DNA of 64,000 nucleotides from Runella sp. MFBS21 (GCF_029433105.1 NZ_JARNTW010000008.1:62001-126000); one strand, 5' to 3'. Positions 6,803 to 15,825 are shown, counted from the stretch's first letter. Numbers and translations: made by a program. Notes: generated from the letters alone by a model not told the origin.

Positions 6803-9142
6803 ATGCAGCCCAAAACAAACACACACCTGTTATCTTATAAGCATAAGATAGCCATTGGCATTTTCATTCTTATTTTATTTAGCTCAACGCTATTGCTGGC
6901 ACAATCAAAGTATACAGTAAGCGGAACGGTAAAACAAAAGTCGTCAGGCGAGACATTGATAGGAGTAGCGGTAGGAGTAGTGGAAAAACCCACTATAGGG
7001 GTAACGACCAATGAGTACGGCTTTTATTCCCTTTCGCTTCCTAAAGGCAACTACACGTTGCGGTTTTCTTACATAGGATACGAGCAGCAATCTATCCCAG
7101 TAGAATTGAATTCGAATGTTACGGTAAACGTCAATTTGGCCGACGGAGTCAGTTTAGAGGAGGTGGTCGTATCTTCTAAAAAGGAAGATGAAAATCTTAC
7201 CAACGCTACCATGGGAACCGAAGTACTCAATATGAAAACTGCCACCAAAATTCCTGTCGTATTTGGAGAAAAAGACTTGGTAAAAACCATTCAATTGATG
7301 CCAGGCGTAAAATCGAACGGCGAAGGAAGCAATGGTTTTTCGGTAAGAGGGGGAGGTACAGACCAAAACCTAATCTTGCTCGATGAAGCACCTGTCTATA
7401 ACGCGTCACATCTATTAGGGATGTTTAGCACATTCAATAGCGATGCTATCAAAGATGCTACTATTATCAAAGGCAACAGTCCAGCCCAGTTTGGTGGGCG
7501 TCTTTCGTCGGTGTTGGATGTAAAAATGAAAGAGGGTAACAATAAAAACTACCAAGTAAGCGGTGGGATTGGCCTCATCAGTAGCCGATTGACGGTGGAG
7601 GGTCCGATTCAAAAAGAGAAATCGTCGTTTATTATTTCTGGCCGACGAACGTATGCAGACCTTTTTGCACGGCTTTCGTCCGATTTAAAAGATGTTAAGC
7701 TATACTTCTATGACTTAAACGCCAAAGCCAATTTGGCAATTAACGATAAGAATAAGCTATATTTCTCTGGCTATTTTGGCAAAGATGTATTGGGCGTATC
7801 CAAAACATTTGGCAGCGATTGGGGGAATTCTACTGCTACCCTACGGTGGAATAGCGTACTGAGTAGCAAATTGTTTTCCAATACGTCGTTGATTTACAGC
7901 AATTATGATTTCAATGTTGGATTTAAAAGTGAAAATAGTGAGATAAATTTCAATTCTCACATCAAGGATTTGAACCTAAAACAGGATTTTACTTTTTATC
8001 CAAATGCTGACAACACCATACGCTTTGGCTTCAATGTAATACACCACACCATTACTCCTACAAAAGCCGAAGGCTCTGATATTGTGAGCAATAAAAAAGG
8101 CCGCATAGGATTAGAAAATGCAGTGTATGCGAGCAACTCCTGGAAAGTATCTGATAAGATTAATGTTGACTATGGTCTTCGGCTTTCTTTTTACAATGTT
8201 ATGGGTGGGGATACCTATCATATTTACGAAAAGAATCAACTTACCCAATCCATAGAGTTAGAACAAGGGAAAGTGGGCAAAACGTATTTCAATTTGGAGC
8301 CAAGATTGGCAGCCAATTATAGATTGACTCCTAGTGCCAGTGTAAAAGTTGGCTACGCCCGCAACACCCAAAATTTACATTTGATGAGCAATGCTACGGG
8401 CGGCAGTCCTACCGACCAATGGATTGGGAACAGTTATAACATAAAGCCAGAAGTAGCCGACCAAGTGAGTTTAGGATTGAGCAAAAACTTCAACAACAAT
8501 GCCATTGAACTCAATACAGAGGTCTATTATAAATCCATGCAGCATCAAATTGACTATCGAGACGGTGTCGACATCAACACCGTACCTGATATAGAAAGCG
8601 AATTGTTGTTTGGGAAAGGCAGGGCGTATGGTATAGAGATTTTATTGAAAAAGAAAACGGGAACATTAACAGGATGGATAGGATACACCCTTTCGAAGAC
8701 GGAACGCCAAATCGAAGGCATCAACAATGGCCAATGGTACAATGCCAAGCAGGATCGCACGCATGATTTGTCGATAGTGGGCATTTACACGCTTTCACCA
8801 CGATGGACACTGTCTGGTACATTTATCTATAGCACTGGCAATGCTGTGACATTCCCTACGGGCAAATACATGCTAAACGATATGCTGATATACCAATATG
8901 GCAGTCGTAATGCAGACCGAATGCCTGCTACTCATCGATTAGACATCGGTGCAACTTACGAAAAACCTTCCAGAGGAAAATATCAGAGTTCATGGAGTTT
9001 TGGATTGTACAATGCGTATGGCCGCAAAAACCCGTTTGCCCTAACGTTTAAAGAAAATAAAAGTAACCCAGAAAAAATCGACGCTGTACAAACTTCCCTC
9101 TTCCAATGGGTACCCAGTGTAACGTATAATTTCAAATTTTAA
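6803..9142 (+). CDS. TonB-dependent receptor with N-terminal carboxypeptidase-regulatory-like domain
   Basis: A 779-residue outer-membrane receptor. A signal peptide (IAIGIFILILFSSTLLLAQ) is followed by a CarboxypepD_reg-like Ig fold at about 35-115 (VSGTVKQKSSGETLIGVAV, TTNEYGFYSLSLPKGNYTL). The plug domain has LMPGVKSNGEGSNGFSVRGG and ILLDEAPVYNASH, and then a 22-strand-type barrel ends in VPSVTYNFKF with the usual terminal aromatic residue. Such receptors import large ligands with TonB energy. A DUF4249 lipoprotein follows 13 bases later, a pairing common in Bacteroidota where the lipoprotein is thought to act with the receptor. Ligand unknown. Confidence 0.93.
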   Translation: MQPKTNTHLLSYKHKIAIGIFILILFSSTLLLAQSKYTVSGTVKQKSSGETLIGVAVGVVEKPTIGVTTNEYGFYSLSLPKGNYTLRFSYIGYEQQSIPVELNSNVTVNVNLADGVSLEEVVVSSKKEDENLTNATMGTEVLNMKTATKIPVVFGEKDLVKTIQLMPGVKSNGEGSNGFSVRGGGTDQNLILLDEAPVYNASHLLGMFSTFNSDAIKDATIIKGNSPAQFGGRLSSVLDVKMKEGNNKNYQVSGGIGLISSRLTVEGPIQKEKSSFIISGRRTYADLFARLSSDLKDVKLYFYDLNAKANLAINDKNKLYFSGYFGKDVLGVSKTFGSDWGNSTATLRWNSVLSSKLFSNTSLIYSNYDFNVGFKSENSEINFNSHIKDLNLKQDFTFYPNADNTIRFGFNVIHHTITPTKAEGSDIVSNKKGRIGLENAVYASNSWKVSDKINVDYGLRLSFYNVMGGDTYHIYEKNQLTQSIELEQGKVGKTYFNLEPRLAANYRLTPSASVKVGYARNTQNLHLMSNATGGSPTDQWIGNSYNIKPEVADQVSLGLSKNFNNNAIELNTEVYYKSMQHQIDYRDGVDINTVPDIESELLFGKGRAYGIEILLKKKTGTLTGWIGYTLSKTERQIEGINNGQWYNAKQDRTHDLSIVGIYTLSPRWTLSGTFIYSTGNAVTFPTGKYMLNDMLIYQYGSRNADRMPATHRLDIGATYEKPSRGKYQSSWSFGLYNAYGRKNPFALTFKENKSNPEKIDAVQTSLFQWVPSVTYNFKF

Positions 9143-9155
9143 GCAATCAACAAAA

Positions 9156-9947
9156 ATGAAAAATAGCATCAGCCTATTATTAGTGGTTTTATTGTTTAGC
9201 AGTTGTGAAAAAATAGTAACACTCGACTACAAAGAAAACCAATCCAGAATCATCATAGATGGCAGTATCACCAACGAAACAGGGCCATATTTCGTAAAAA
9301 TCACAAAATCCCTCAAGCTGACTGAAACTGGAACGTACCCCACCATTGACAATGCCACAGTTACGATTAGCGATGATGCCGGAAACCGCGAAACTCTTAT
9401 TCCACGTGGGGGTGGGCTATATCAAACTGCTCAACTAAAGGGGACAGCAGGTAGGACGTATACACTAACAGTGCAAGCCGAAGACCAAACATACACAGCC
9501 CAAAGTACTATGCCGACGCCGGTACCGTTTGAGTCTATCAAAGTGGAGGCAGTTGTTTTTACTGGTGAAACAGAATACAATTTAATCCCTGTATATAATG
9601 ACCCTACTGTAAGCGGTAACAATTATCGGTTTGTAGTGTCGGTAAACGACAAACTCATCAACCAGCATCTTATCCAAAATGACGAAGTGAAAAATGGGGT
9701 GGTCAATACCCTTCGACTGGAAATCAACGATGACGACTTAAAGCTAAAACAAGGGGACGTCGTCAATGTAACCATGCAATGTATCGACAAAAATGTGGCC
9801 TTGTTTTATAAGACCCTGATGTTAATAGGCGATAGTGGCCCTGGGGGTGGTACTACACCAACAAATCCGCCAAATAATATTTCCAATGGAGCATTGGGGA
9901 TATTTTCAGCCCATACAGTAGAGACGAAGGGGGTGACAATTCCATAA
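9156..9947 (+). CDS. DUF4249 outer-membrane lipoprotein
   Basis: A 263-residue lipoprotein. The signal ends in the lipobox LLFSSC, and the mature start EKIVTLDYKENQSRIIIDGSIT is the standard DUF4249 opening, followed by beta-rich repeats (TVTISDDAGNRETL, YTLTVQAEDQTYTAQSTM). DUF4249 proteins are almost always encoded beside a CarboxypepD_reg TonB receptor, as here, and are presumed to sit on the cell surface as its partner. The C-terminus (NISNGALGIFSAHTVETKGVTIP) keeps the family's conserved G-x-F-SA-x-x segment. The biochemical role is not known. Confidence 0.9.
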   Translation: MKNSISLLLVVLLFSSCEKIVTLDYKENQSRIIIDGSITNETGPYFVKITKSLKLTETGTYPTIDNATVTISDDAGNRETLIPRGGGLYQTAQLKGTAGRTYTLTVQAEDQTYTAQSTMPTPVPFESIKVEAVVFTGETEYNLIPVYNDPTVSGNNYRFVVSVNDKLINQHLIQNDEVKNGVVNTLRLEINDDDLKLKQGDVVNVTMQCIDKNVALFYKTLMLIGDSGPGGGTTPTNPPNNISNGALGIFSAHTVETKGVTIP

Positions 9948-9969
9948 AGTTTTTGATAATCTTCTTGCC

Positions 9970-10329
9970 ATGCCCAACTACAGTAAAATCTTTGACGGCG
10001 AAGAGCCCATTACTCAGCAAGAGTTTGAGGATTGGCACGAGCAAACTGTTTTGGAATTGGTTCAAAAACAACCTCATTTCTCGGTAGGTTGGGCGGCCCA
10101 AACCCTAGACTACTTCTTGCAAACGGCTGTCAAGCTGGCAGGATTTGGGCGACCCAACCTTCAAAAATGGCTTCATCCAGTTATGTTTTGTGGGCAAGAA
10201 AATGGAGGTCCCAGAGACTCCTATCAAACAAAACTAAGCGACATCACAAGTTATAGTGAATATAAAATACTTATTAACAGCCTCAATATTAAAGCCAAAC
10301 AGTATAGCGATGAGTTTTTTCTGCCCTAA
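9970..10329 (+). CDS. Hypothetical protein, 119 residues
   Basis: No domain that I can name. The protein is soluble, starts MPNYSKIFDGEEPITQQEFE and has a helical, Trp-containing centre (FSVGWAAQTLDYFLQTAVKLAG) followed by GRPNLQKWLHPVM. It starts 22 bases after the DUF4249 stop, so it could be cotranscribed, but its Gln/Trp-rich composition differs from the secreted proteins before it and it has no signal peptide. The hairpin at 10399-10436 would end this transcript. Confidence 0.55.
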   Translation: MPNYSKIFDGEEPITQQEFEDWHEQTVLELVQKQPHFSVGWAAQTLDYFLQTAVKLAGFGRPNLQKWLHPVMFCGQENGGPRDSYQTKLSDITSYSEYKILINSLNIKAKQYSDEFFLP

Positions 10330-10398
10330 CTGCGTTCCTCAAAATATAGCAACTACCACCAAATGAAATAGGGCAGAAAAAGCTAGGTGAAAATTATG

Positions 10399-10436
10399 AA
10401 TAGCTGCAAAATTTTTAATTCATTTTTGCAGCTATT
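10399..10436 (+). terminator. Hairpin terminator after the receptor-DUF4249-orphan unit
   Basis: The arms AATAGCTGCAAAA (10399-10411) and TTTTGCAGCTATT (10424-10436) are perfectly complementary, with a 12-nt loop. The right arm is followed by TTAT rather than a long T run, so termination is likely but not certain. The symmetric A/T flanks of the arms would let it work on either strand. It lies 70 bases after the stop of the 119-residue orphan. Confidence 0.6.
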
Positions 10437-10521
10437 TTATCTTGAAAAAACATTAAGTGATGAATATTGTTTTTCAGTCCACCACTAATTTCTCCTTCAA
10501 AAATACAAGAGGTTTTAGCCA

Positions 10522-10608
10522 TCACTCTCCTCCCTTACTCATCACTACTTTCAAAAAATCTTCCCAAAAATTGCTTCCGAGTGGTACTTCTTCTTTTTGA
10601 AGTGTACA
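10522..10608 (-). pseudogene. Remnant of the 3' end of a LytTR response-regulator gene (copy B)
   Basis: Read on the minus strand, 28 codons ending LQKEEVPLGSNFWEDFLK and VVMSKGGE plus TGA match the C-terminus of the intact regulator at 11454-12152. No start codon or receiver domain precedes it. It lies directly upstream of the TA promoter and, together with the intact gene end at 11454, brackets the TA module as a diverged direct repeat. The -33 box of the TA promoter is inside this fragment. Confidence 0.8.
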
Positions 10609-10634
10609 GATATTTTACGTACATTTGTAAAAAT
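10596..10634 (+). promoter_or_regulatory. Promoter and likely autoregulatory operator of the TA module
   Basis: TTTG at 10596-10599 and TACATTTG at 10620-10627, 20 bases apart, fit the Bacteroidota -33/-7 pattern (TTTG, TAnnTTTG). The -7 box is enclosed by an inverted repeat ATTTTAC (10612-10618) / GTAAAAAT (10627-10634), the right place for the ribbon-helix-helix antitoxin to repress its own operon. Repression is inferred. The antitoxin start codon is 17 bases downstream of the -7 box. Confidence 0.6.
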
Positions 10635-10643
10635 TTTTCGTAT

Positions 10644-10940
10644 ATGAATACAACAATCAAAGAACAAGCGCGATTTGACGCAAGACTTTCAAAGGAACAA
10701 AAAGAATTCTTTGAAAAAGCCGCTTATCTAGGCGGTTTCAGAAGCTTGACTGACTTCGTGATTTTGACAGTGCAAGAAAAAGCAAAAGAAATTGTGAAGG
10801 AGAAAGAACAAATACTAGCATCTGAGAGGGACAGCCAAATCTTTTTTGACGCAATTACCAATCCCCGAAAACCTTCAAAAACGCTAAAAAGCGCGTATGA
10901 AGACTATAATGCGTTTGTATCGACTCAAAAAAATGACTGA
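10644..10940 (+). CDS. DUF1778-family (TacA-like) antitoxin
   Basis: A 98-residue antitoxin. The start at 10644 is chosen because MNTTIKEQARFDARLSKEQK is the ribbon-helix-helix strand and first helix of DUF1778; the longer frame from 10467 only translates upstream DNA. AAYLGGFRSLTDFVILTVQEKA is the second part of the fold, and the C-terminal half (IFFDAITNPRKPSKTLKSAYEDY) is the toxin-neutralising tail. It should dimerise, bind its promoter, and block the GNAT toxin encoded next, whose start overlaps its end by eight bases. Confidence 0.92.
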   Translation: MNTTIKEQARFDARLSKEQKEFFEKAAYLGGFRSLTDFVILTVQEKAKEIVKEKEQILASERDSQIFFDAITNPRKPSKTLKSAYEDYNAFVSTQKND

Positions 10941-11427
10941 GCTTTTAGACAAAAAACATAATCGGGAGGGTTTTGACTGTGGGAAAGAGCTTTTAAACAA
11001 TTACTTAAAAACCCAAGCAGGACAAGACATCAAAAGAAAACTATCTGCCTGTTTTGTGTTATCAGATGGAGCAACCAACGATATTCAAGGCTACTATACC
11101 CTCTCGAATAATAGCATCCCCTTGAGTAGTTTTCCCGAATCCATTCAAAAGAAGCTTCCAAAATCGTACACTTCCATCCCAACTACTTTACTGGGAAGGT
11201 TAGCCATTGACAGTAAATACCAAGGCAAAGGAATCGGGAAAATATTGTTGATTGATGCTTTAAAAAGGAGTTACCACATTTCCCAAGAAATAGGCTCTTT
11301 TGCGGTTGTTGTTGACCCAATCGACGAAGACGCTGAAAAGTTTTACACGAAATATGACTTCATAAAACTTCCTGACAGCAAAAAAATGTTTATTGCTATC
11401 AAGACATTGCAGGAACTATTCACATAG
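10933..11427 (+). CDS. GNAT-family (TacT-like) toxin acetyltransferase
   Basis: A 164-residue protein. The ATG at 10933 is chosen because MTELLDKKHNREGFDCG is the typical TacT start (Lys-His-x-Arg-xx-Phe-x-Cys-Gly) and it overlaps the antitoxin end. The acetyl-CoA loop is seen in LGRLAIDSKYQGKGIGKILL, and the end has FYTKYDFIKLP, close to the TacT FY-xx-GF motif. Toxins of this type acetylate the amino group of charged tRNAs and stop translation. The module is complete, so it is likely active. It is flanked by two copies of a LytTR gene end (10522-10608 and 11454 onward). Confidence 0.92.
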   Translation: MTELLDKKHNREGFDCGKELLNNYLKTQAGQDIKRKLSACFVLSDGATNDIQGYYTLSNNSIPLSSFPESIQKKLPKSYTSIPTTLLGRLAIDSKYQGKGIGKILLIDALKRSYHISQEIGSFAVVVDPIDEDAEKFYTKYDFIKLPDSKKMFIAIKTLQELFT

Positions 11428-11453
11428 AGCAAAAACAAACACCTAATCTCCCA

Positions 11454-12152
11454 TCACTCCCCGCCCTTACTCACCACCATTTTCAAAAAATCTTCCCGAA
11501 AATTACTTCCGAGCGGCACTTCGCCTTTTTGGAGCAACAGCACTCGGTATGATTCTATGATACTGATTTTCTGAATATTGACCGCAAACGAGCGATGAAG
11601 TCGCACAAACTGAGATGCAGGCAAAAGCTCCAGTACCGACCCAAACGTCTGGGTAATGTTGAAGGTGCTGTGTTCTGTTACGAATTTGACTTGGTTGCCT
11701 TGCGCCTCTACGTAATACAGTTCGTCAAAAAACAACTTTATCAATCTGCCATCTGACTTCAGGAAAATATGGTTTTCGGGCGTGTTGGGTTGCTGCTTTA
11801 GGACAGCCTTGGCCTTGTCGATGGCTTGTAAAAAACGCTCCATCGAAAATGGTTTCAACAGGTAGTCCGTGGCCGCAAGATCAAAGGCTTCGTGGGCGTG
11901 TTCTTTGTAGGCCGTCGTAAAAATGGTAATGGGTTTGTGCGGAAGGCTTCTCAGAAAATTAATACCGTTCATCACGGGCATATTGATGTCCAAAAACAAC
12001 ACATCCACCCTACCCGTCTCCAAAACAGGTCTTGCCATAAACACATCAACCACCGAACCAACCACCTCTATTTCAGGCAAATACCTACAATACCCTTCGA
12101 TTAGTTGACGCGCCAGTGGTTCATCATCCACTATGAGTGCCTTCAGTATCAT
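11454..12152 (-). CDS. LytTR-family response regulator
   Basis: A 232-residue regulator with receiver residues DDEP, the phospho-acceptor Asp in VLFLDINMPVMNG, Thr in ITIFTTAY and Lys in DYLLKPF. A LytTR domain from about 135 includes LYYVEAQGNQVKFVT, RLHRSFAVNIQKISI and PLGSNFREDFLKMVV. The start overlaps the kinase stop by four bases. Its last 25 or so codons are the sequence duplicated as copies A and B elsewhere in the window. The barrel gene at 13441, divergent from the kinase, is the likely target. Confidence 0.94.
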   Translation of the reverse strand: MILKALIVDDEPLARQLIEGYCRYLPEIEVVGSVVDVFMARPVLETGRVDVLFLDINMPVMNGINFLRSLPHKPITIFTTAYKEHAHEAFDLAATDYLLKPFSMERFLQAIDKAKAVLKQQPNTPENHIFLKSDGRLIKLFFDELYYVEAQGNQVKFVTEHSTFNITQTFGSVLELLPASQFVRLHRSFAVNIQKISIIESYRVLLLQKGEVPLGSNFREDFLKMVVSKGGE

Positions 12153-13210
12153 GTCAGTCTTAATTTAACCGTAAAAGTATTGTTTTTCTGCTCGATACTT
12201 AGGTCATGGCGGTGAGGGTAAGCGAGTTCCAACCGTTTTTTCACATTGTCCAACCCCAAGCCACTGTGTTGCTCCAGCGTATTTCGGGTCACATTAGGGT
12301 CAAAACTATTTTGAACGGAAAAAAGCACCGTTTTACCCCAAATTTGGACATCTATGGCAATCTTAATCTGCGGATTTTGGGTGTTTTTGGAATGTTTAAA
12401 CGCATTTTCCACAAACACAATCAAAAGCATAGGAGCAATTGGTGGGGCTTCAGCCAACGATTCGGGCCAGTTGGTGACCAGTTCCAGCCGTTCACCCAAC
12501 CGTATTTTTTCAAAATCTATGTAGTTTTTCAGATAATTGATTTCGTCTTCGAGGGCTACCAACGTGGCCTTGGTATCATACACCGTATAGCGTAACAGGT
12601 CGGACAATTTGAGCAACAGCGGCGGTAACTTAGAAGCATCGTGTATCGAAAGTGCGTACAGGTTATTGAGGGTATTGAACAAAAAATGCGGGCTCAATTG
12701 GCTCTGCAAAAGTTTCAATTCGGCATCGCTTACGTCGGCTTTGGTCTCGGCGGTAGTAATTTTTTGCTCAATCTGGTGTTTGATAATAGTCACCCCCATC
12801 GTGGTAACGAACCCCAATCCCATCAAGGCCAGATTCAGGTACAACAGCACAGAAAAGCTCCCATTAAACCTTAAATAATTGGTTGCTAAGCCAAAACCCA
12901 ATAAAAATCCAATAAAAAGCACTCCCAAAATCGTCACGGCGCGGTCTAGATTGCGCGGGTTTTTGCTCAAATAATACGCTGCAATAAAACGTCCTGCCGC
13001 CGCACAGCCTATCGTCAGTAAACTACTTAACAAGGCTTGGTCTTTTTCATGGTCTAAATCAATGATGTGAAAAGTAAAAAGCACCGCAAAAAACAGCCCC
13101 ACCGCTCCTACGGCCCACTGAAAAAGGGTAATAACAATCGGCTTTGGTTTGCCAAAAATGAGCCAAAGTACAATCAACGAAAGGGTAAGGACGACAATAT
13201 TTCCAGCCAT
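12149..13210 (-). CDS. LytS-type sensor histidine kinase
   Basis: A 353-residue kinase. The N-terminal 150 residues contain several transmembrane helices (IVVLTLSLIVLWLIFG, WAVGAVGLFFAVLFTFHII, AVTILGVLFIGFLLGFGL, VLLYLNLALMGLGFVTTMGV). The kinase part has the phospho-acceptor box LSPHFLFNTLNNLYAL, N-box FVENAFKHSK and G-box GLGLDNVKKRLELAYP. It is coupled to the regulator 3' of it and divergent from a TonB-type barrel gene. Compared with the pair at 4970-6684 it has the same layout but clearly diverged sequence. Confidence 0.94.
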   Translation of the reverse strand: MAGNIVVLTLSLIVLWLIFGKPKPIVITLFQWAVGAVGLFFAVLFTFHIIDLDHEKDQALLSSLLTIGCAAAGRFIAAYYLSKNPRNLDRAVTILGVLFIGFLLGFGLATNYLRFNGSFSVLLYLNLALMGLGFVTTMGVTIIKHQIEQKITTAETKADVSDAELKLLQSQLSPHFLFNTLNNLYALSIHDASKLPPLLLKLSDLLRYTVYDTKATLVALEDEINYLKNYIDFEKIRLGERLELVTNWPESLAEAPPIAPMLLIVFVENAFKHSKNTQNPQIKIAIDVQIWGKTVLFSVQNSFDPNVTRNTLEQHSGLGLDNVKKRLELAYPHRHDLSIEQKNNTFTVKLRLT

Positions 13211-13267
13211 GTTATTTTAGTTTTGGTGTCAAAAATGGAGAATCTGTTTCATTATTTTTCTCCTCGG

Positions 13268-13341
13268 CTGACAGAAAGGCTTTTTGGACTGACGAAAACC
13301 ATAAAATACAAATTTACGCCTTGCTCCTATTCCTTCGTCAG
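13268..13341. promoter_or_regulatory. Candidate LytTR operator: CTGAC repeats two helical turns apart
   Basis: CTGACAGAAA begins at 13268 and CTGACGAAAA at 13289, a 21-base period, which is the spacing of paired direct repeats bound by LytTR regulators such as AgrA and ComE. A third copy in inverse orientation, TTCGTCAG, lies at 13334-13341. The sites lie in the region between the divergent kinase (start 13210) and barrel gene (start 13441). Assignment to the neighbouring regulator is an inference from family and position. Confidence 0.5.
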
Positions 13342-13440
13342 TCGATTTTCTCTTTTTATCACAGCAGCTGCCCTTTCTGTCCGTCCCCTTCTCCAATAAA
13401 CCGCCCCTTTCCGAGTTTTGCCAAAAAACCACAACGCAGC

Positions 13441-15825
13441 ATGAAAAATTGTATTCTACTCTTTCTCTTCATTACCACCACAGCATGGGCACAAAGCAAC
13501 TTGAAGGGAGAAATCAAAGACCACCACAACGAAGCCGCCGTAGGTGCCAATGTGCTATTGATTGCCTTGCCCGATAGCCAGCAAGTAGCGGGCGTCGCGA
13601 CCAACGCCCAGGGCAAATTTGAGTTTACAAGCTTAAAACGGGGAAATTATTTCGTAAAAATCAGCTATTTGGGATCAAAGAAATACCAAAGCCCCACTAT
13701 TCGGCTAAGCGCAACGTCTTTGGTGCTACCAACCATTTTTTTACTTTCCGAAAAAGCCAAACAACTTGCCGAAGTTGTCGTCAAAACGACGCGTCCGTTG
13801 GTGGTTCAGGAAGAGGACAAAACCGTCATCAACGTAGAAGCCATGAACGGTGCCGCCACCCTCTCCGCCCAAGAAGTGTTGGAACGAACCCCGAGCCTAG
13901 TGGTAGATCAAAACGGCAATGTACAGCTCAATGGCCGCAGCAACGTGTTGGTGCTCATCGACGGGCGGCCTACCTACATGAGCGGCACCGACTTGGTAGC
14001 TTACCTCAAATCGCTGCCCGCCCAGATGTTGGACAAGTTGGAACTGATGGACTCCCCTCCCGCCAAATACGATGCCGCTGGTTCTGCTATTGTCAATATT
14101 GTGCTGAAAAAAAATAGACTGTACGGCCTGACGGGGAACATTAGCACCAGCCAAAGTGTAGGGCATACATGGCGAAGTTATAACAACCTTAACCTCAATT
14201 ACCGACAAGGAAAACTCAATCTTTTTGGGGGCGTAGGTTTACCTCGCGATGCCAATCGTACGGTTACTATTTCCACCCGAACTATCACCGAAAACACTAC
14301 TAATCAAGAATATACCAGCAACAACACCGCCACTTCTGAAAGTTTGGGCGGCACAATTCGGTTGGGTTTTGATTACGACAAAAGCAAAAATACGGTCATC
14401 GGTGGGCAGCTATTTTTACAAAAAAGCCAACGAAACGACGGCGCGGTGTTTTCAAATTTGATTAACAACGAACCGTACTACGGCACCAACCGTGGGCAAT
14501 TTGACTGGAACAATCTGAGTGCCAACCTCAATTTTACCCACAAACCCCAAAAACAGGGCAGCGAGTGGAGCGGCGACGTAAACTATCAACAATATGGCTC
14601 CAATGGCGTTAGAAATTTTCAGAGTAGCCACGCCAATAACACCCAGATTTTCAACAATGTTTTCTTCACACCCGCTACAATTCTGACCTTCAAAACCGAT
14701 TATCGCCGTCCTGTTTCCAAAACCACAATTATTGAAATGGGGGCAAAAATAGGTTTTGTAAAAAACGCCAACGAAGCCGATGTGGAGAATAAAAAAGACC
14801 AGAACTTCGTACTTGACCCCACCAAAAGCAACCATTTTTTTTACAACGAAAACATCAATGCCGCTTACCTCAACCTACGCCATACGCTGAATAAACGCAC
14901 CAGTTTGCAAATGGGGCTACGCGCCGAAAACACCAATATTGAAGGCAATCTACTGCCCAACATCGCTACCACGGGCGAGCAATTTTCGCAGCATTTTACC
15001 AACCTCTTCCCCACTTTCTTCTTTCGACGGGCGTTGGATAGCGTGGGCAAGCACAGTTTGAGTTTCAACTACGGCCGCCGCATCAACCGCCCAAGTTATC
15101 AGCAGTTTAACCCGTTTCTCAACTACGTGGACGACTACACCTTTACCAGCGGAAACCCCTCGTTGAAGCCCTTTTATCTGCACAATCTTCAACTTCGTTA
15201 CCAACACAACAACGGCATTAGTGTAGGATTGGCCATGGATTTTGCCGATGGATTGAATAGTGATTTGAACATTCGTGAGGGCGATGTGTTTGTCCGAAAA
15301 CCGTTCAATTTGGGCAAGGGCTATCGGTTTGGGATTGTGAGCAATTACAACAAAAAAATCAACAAGTATTGGACGACCAACGTGAGTTTTCAAGGGTTTC
15401 GCTTCAATATTCAGGGCACAGTAAACGGCGACGTGGCCGTCACTCGCTACGTGTCCTTTCGCATCAATGCAGGGCAGCAGTTTAGTTTTGGGAAAGGCTG
15501 GTCGGCGGACTTATACGCCAATATTTCGGCCCGCGACCAAGTATTTACCATGACCATGGGCAGTTTTTACTCGATTTACGTGGGCGTTGGCAAGAAAATA
15601 TTGAAGGACAAAGGCAGTATCCGCTTGATGATTGACGACCCGACTTTTGCCAATTACCGCACCGAAACCATGACTAATTATCAAAATACGACCCAATACC
15701 GAAAAACACAAAGCGATACTCGCCGCATTGGGCTCAATTTTAGCTATCGTTTTGGCAACGAAAAATACACCCGTCGCCGCCAAACCGAAGACGCCGCCGA
15801 AGAAGAACGTAGAAGAGTGCAGTAA
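13441..15825 (+). CDS. Outer-membrane beta-barrel family protein (TonB-receptor-like, OMP_b-brl_3 type)
   Basis: A 794-residue protein. The ATG at 13441 gives a proper signal peptide (MKNCILLFLFITTTAWAQ); the open frame before it is non-coding leader. A CarboxypepD_reg-like domain (LKGEIKDHHNEAAVGANVLL, NAQGKFEFTSLKRGNYFVKI) is followed by a plug with ERTPSLVVDQNGNVQLNG and VLIDGRPTYMSG, then a barrel typical of the outer membrane beta-barrel family (RRINRPSYQQFNPFLNYVD, SGNPSLKP). The end is an Arg/Glu-rich tail (RRRQTEDAAEEERRR), unusual after a final barrel strand. Probably controlled by the divergent LytS/LytTR pair. Ligand unknown. Confidence 0.9.
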   Translation: MKNCILLFLFITTTAWAQSNLKGEIKDHHNEAAVGANVLLIALPDSQQVAGVATNAQGKFEFTSLKRGNYFVKISYLGSKKYQSPTIRLSATSLVLPTIFLLSEKAKQLAEVVVKTTRPLVVQEEDKTVINVEAMNGAATLSAQEVLERTPSLVVDQNGNVQLNGRSNVLVLIDGRPTYMSGTDLVAYLKSLPAQMLDKLELMDSPPAKYDAAGSAIVNIVLKKNRLYGLTGNISTSQSVGHTWRSYNNLNLNYRQGKLNLFGGVGLPRDANRTVTISTRTITENTTNQEYTSNNTATSESLGGTIRLGFDYDKSKNTVIGGQLFLQKSQRNDGAVFSNLINNEPYYGTNRGQFDWNNLSANLNFTHKPQKQGSEWSGDVNYQQYGSNGVRNFQSSHANNTQIFNNVFFTPATILTFKTDYRRPVSKTTIIEMGAKIGFVKNANEADVENKKDQNFVLDPTKSNHFFYNENINAAYLNLRHTLNKRTSLQMGLRAENTNIEGNLLPNIATTGEQFSQHFTNLFPTFFFRRALDSVGKHSLSFNYGRRINRPSYQQFNPFLNYVDDYTFTSGNPSLKPFYLHNLQLRYQHNNGISVGLAMDFADGLNSDLNIREGDVFVRKPFNLGKGYRFGIVSNYNKKINKYWTTNVSFQGFRFNIQGTVNGDVAVTRYVSFRINAGQQFSFGKGWSADLYANISARDQVFTMTMGSFYSIYVGVGKKILKDKGSIRLMIDDPTFANYRTETMTNYQNTTQYRKTQSDTRRIGLNFSYRFGNEKYTRRRQTEDAAEEERRRVQ

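Noticed and set aside
10467-10643. N-terminal extension of the DUF1778 antitoxin
   Set aside because: The upstream frame translates the antisense of a regulator remnant and the promoter; the family start is the ATG at 10644.
13321-13440. N-terminal extension of the beta-barrel protein
   Set aside because: The extension puts 40 residues before a complete signal peptide and covers the regulatory region; the ATG at 13441 is preferred.
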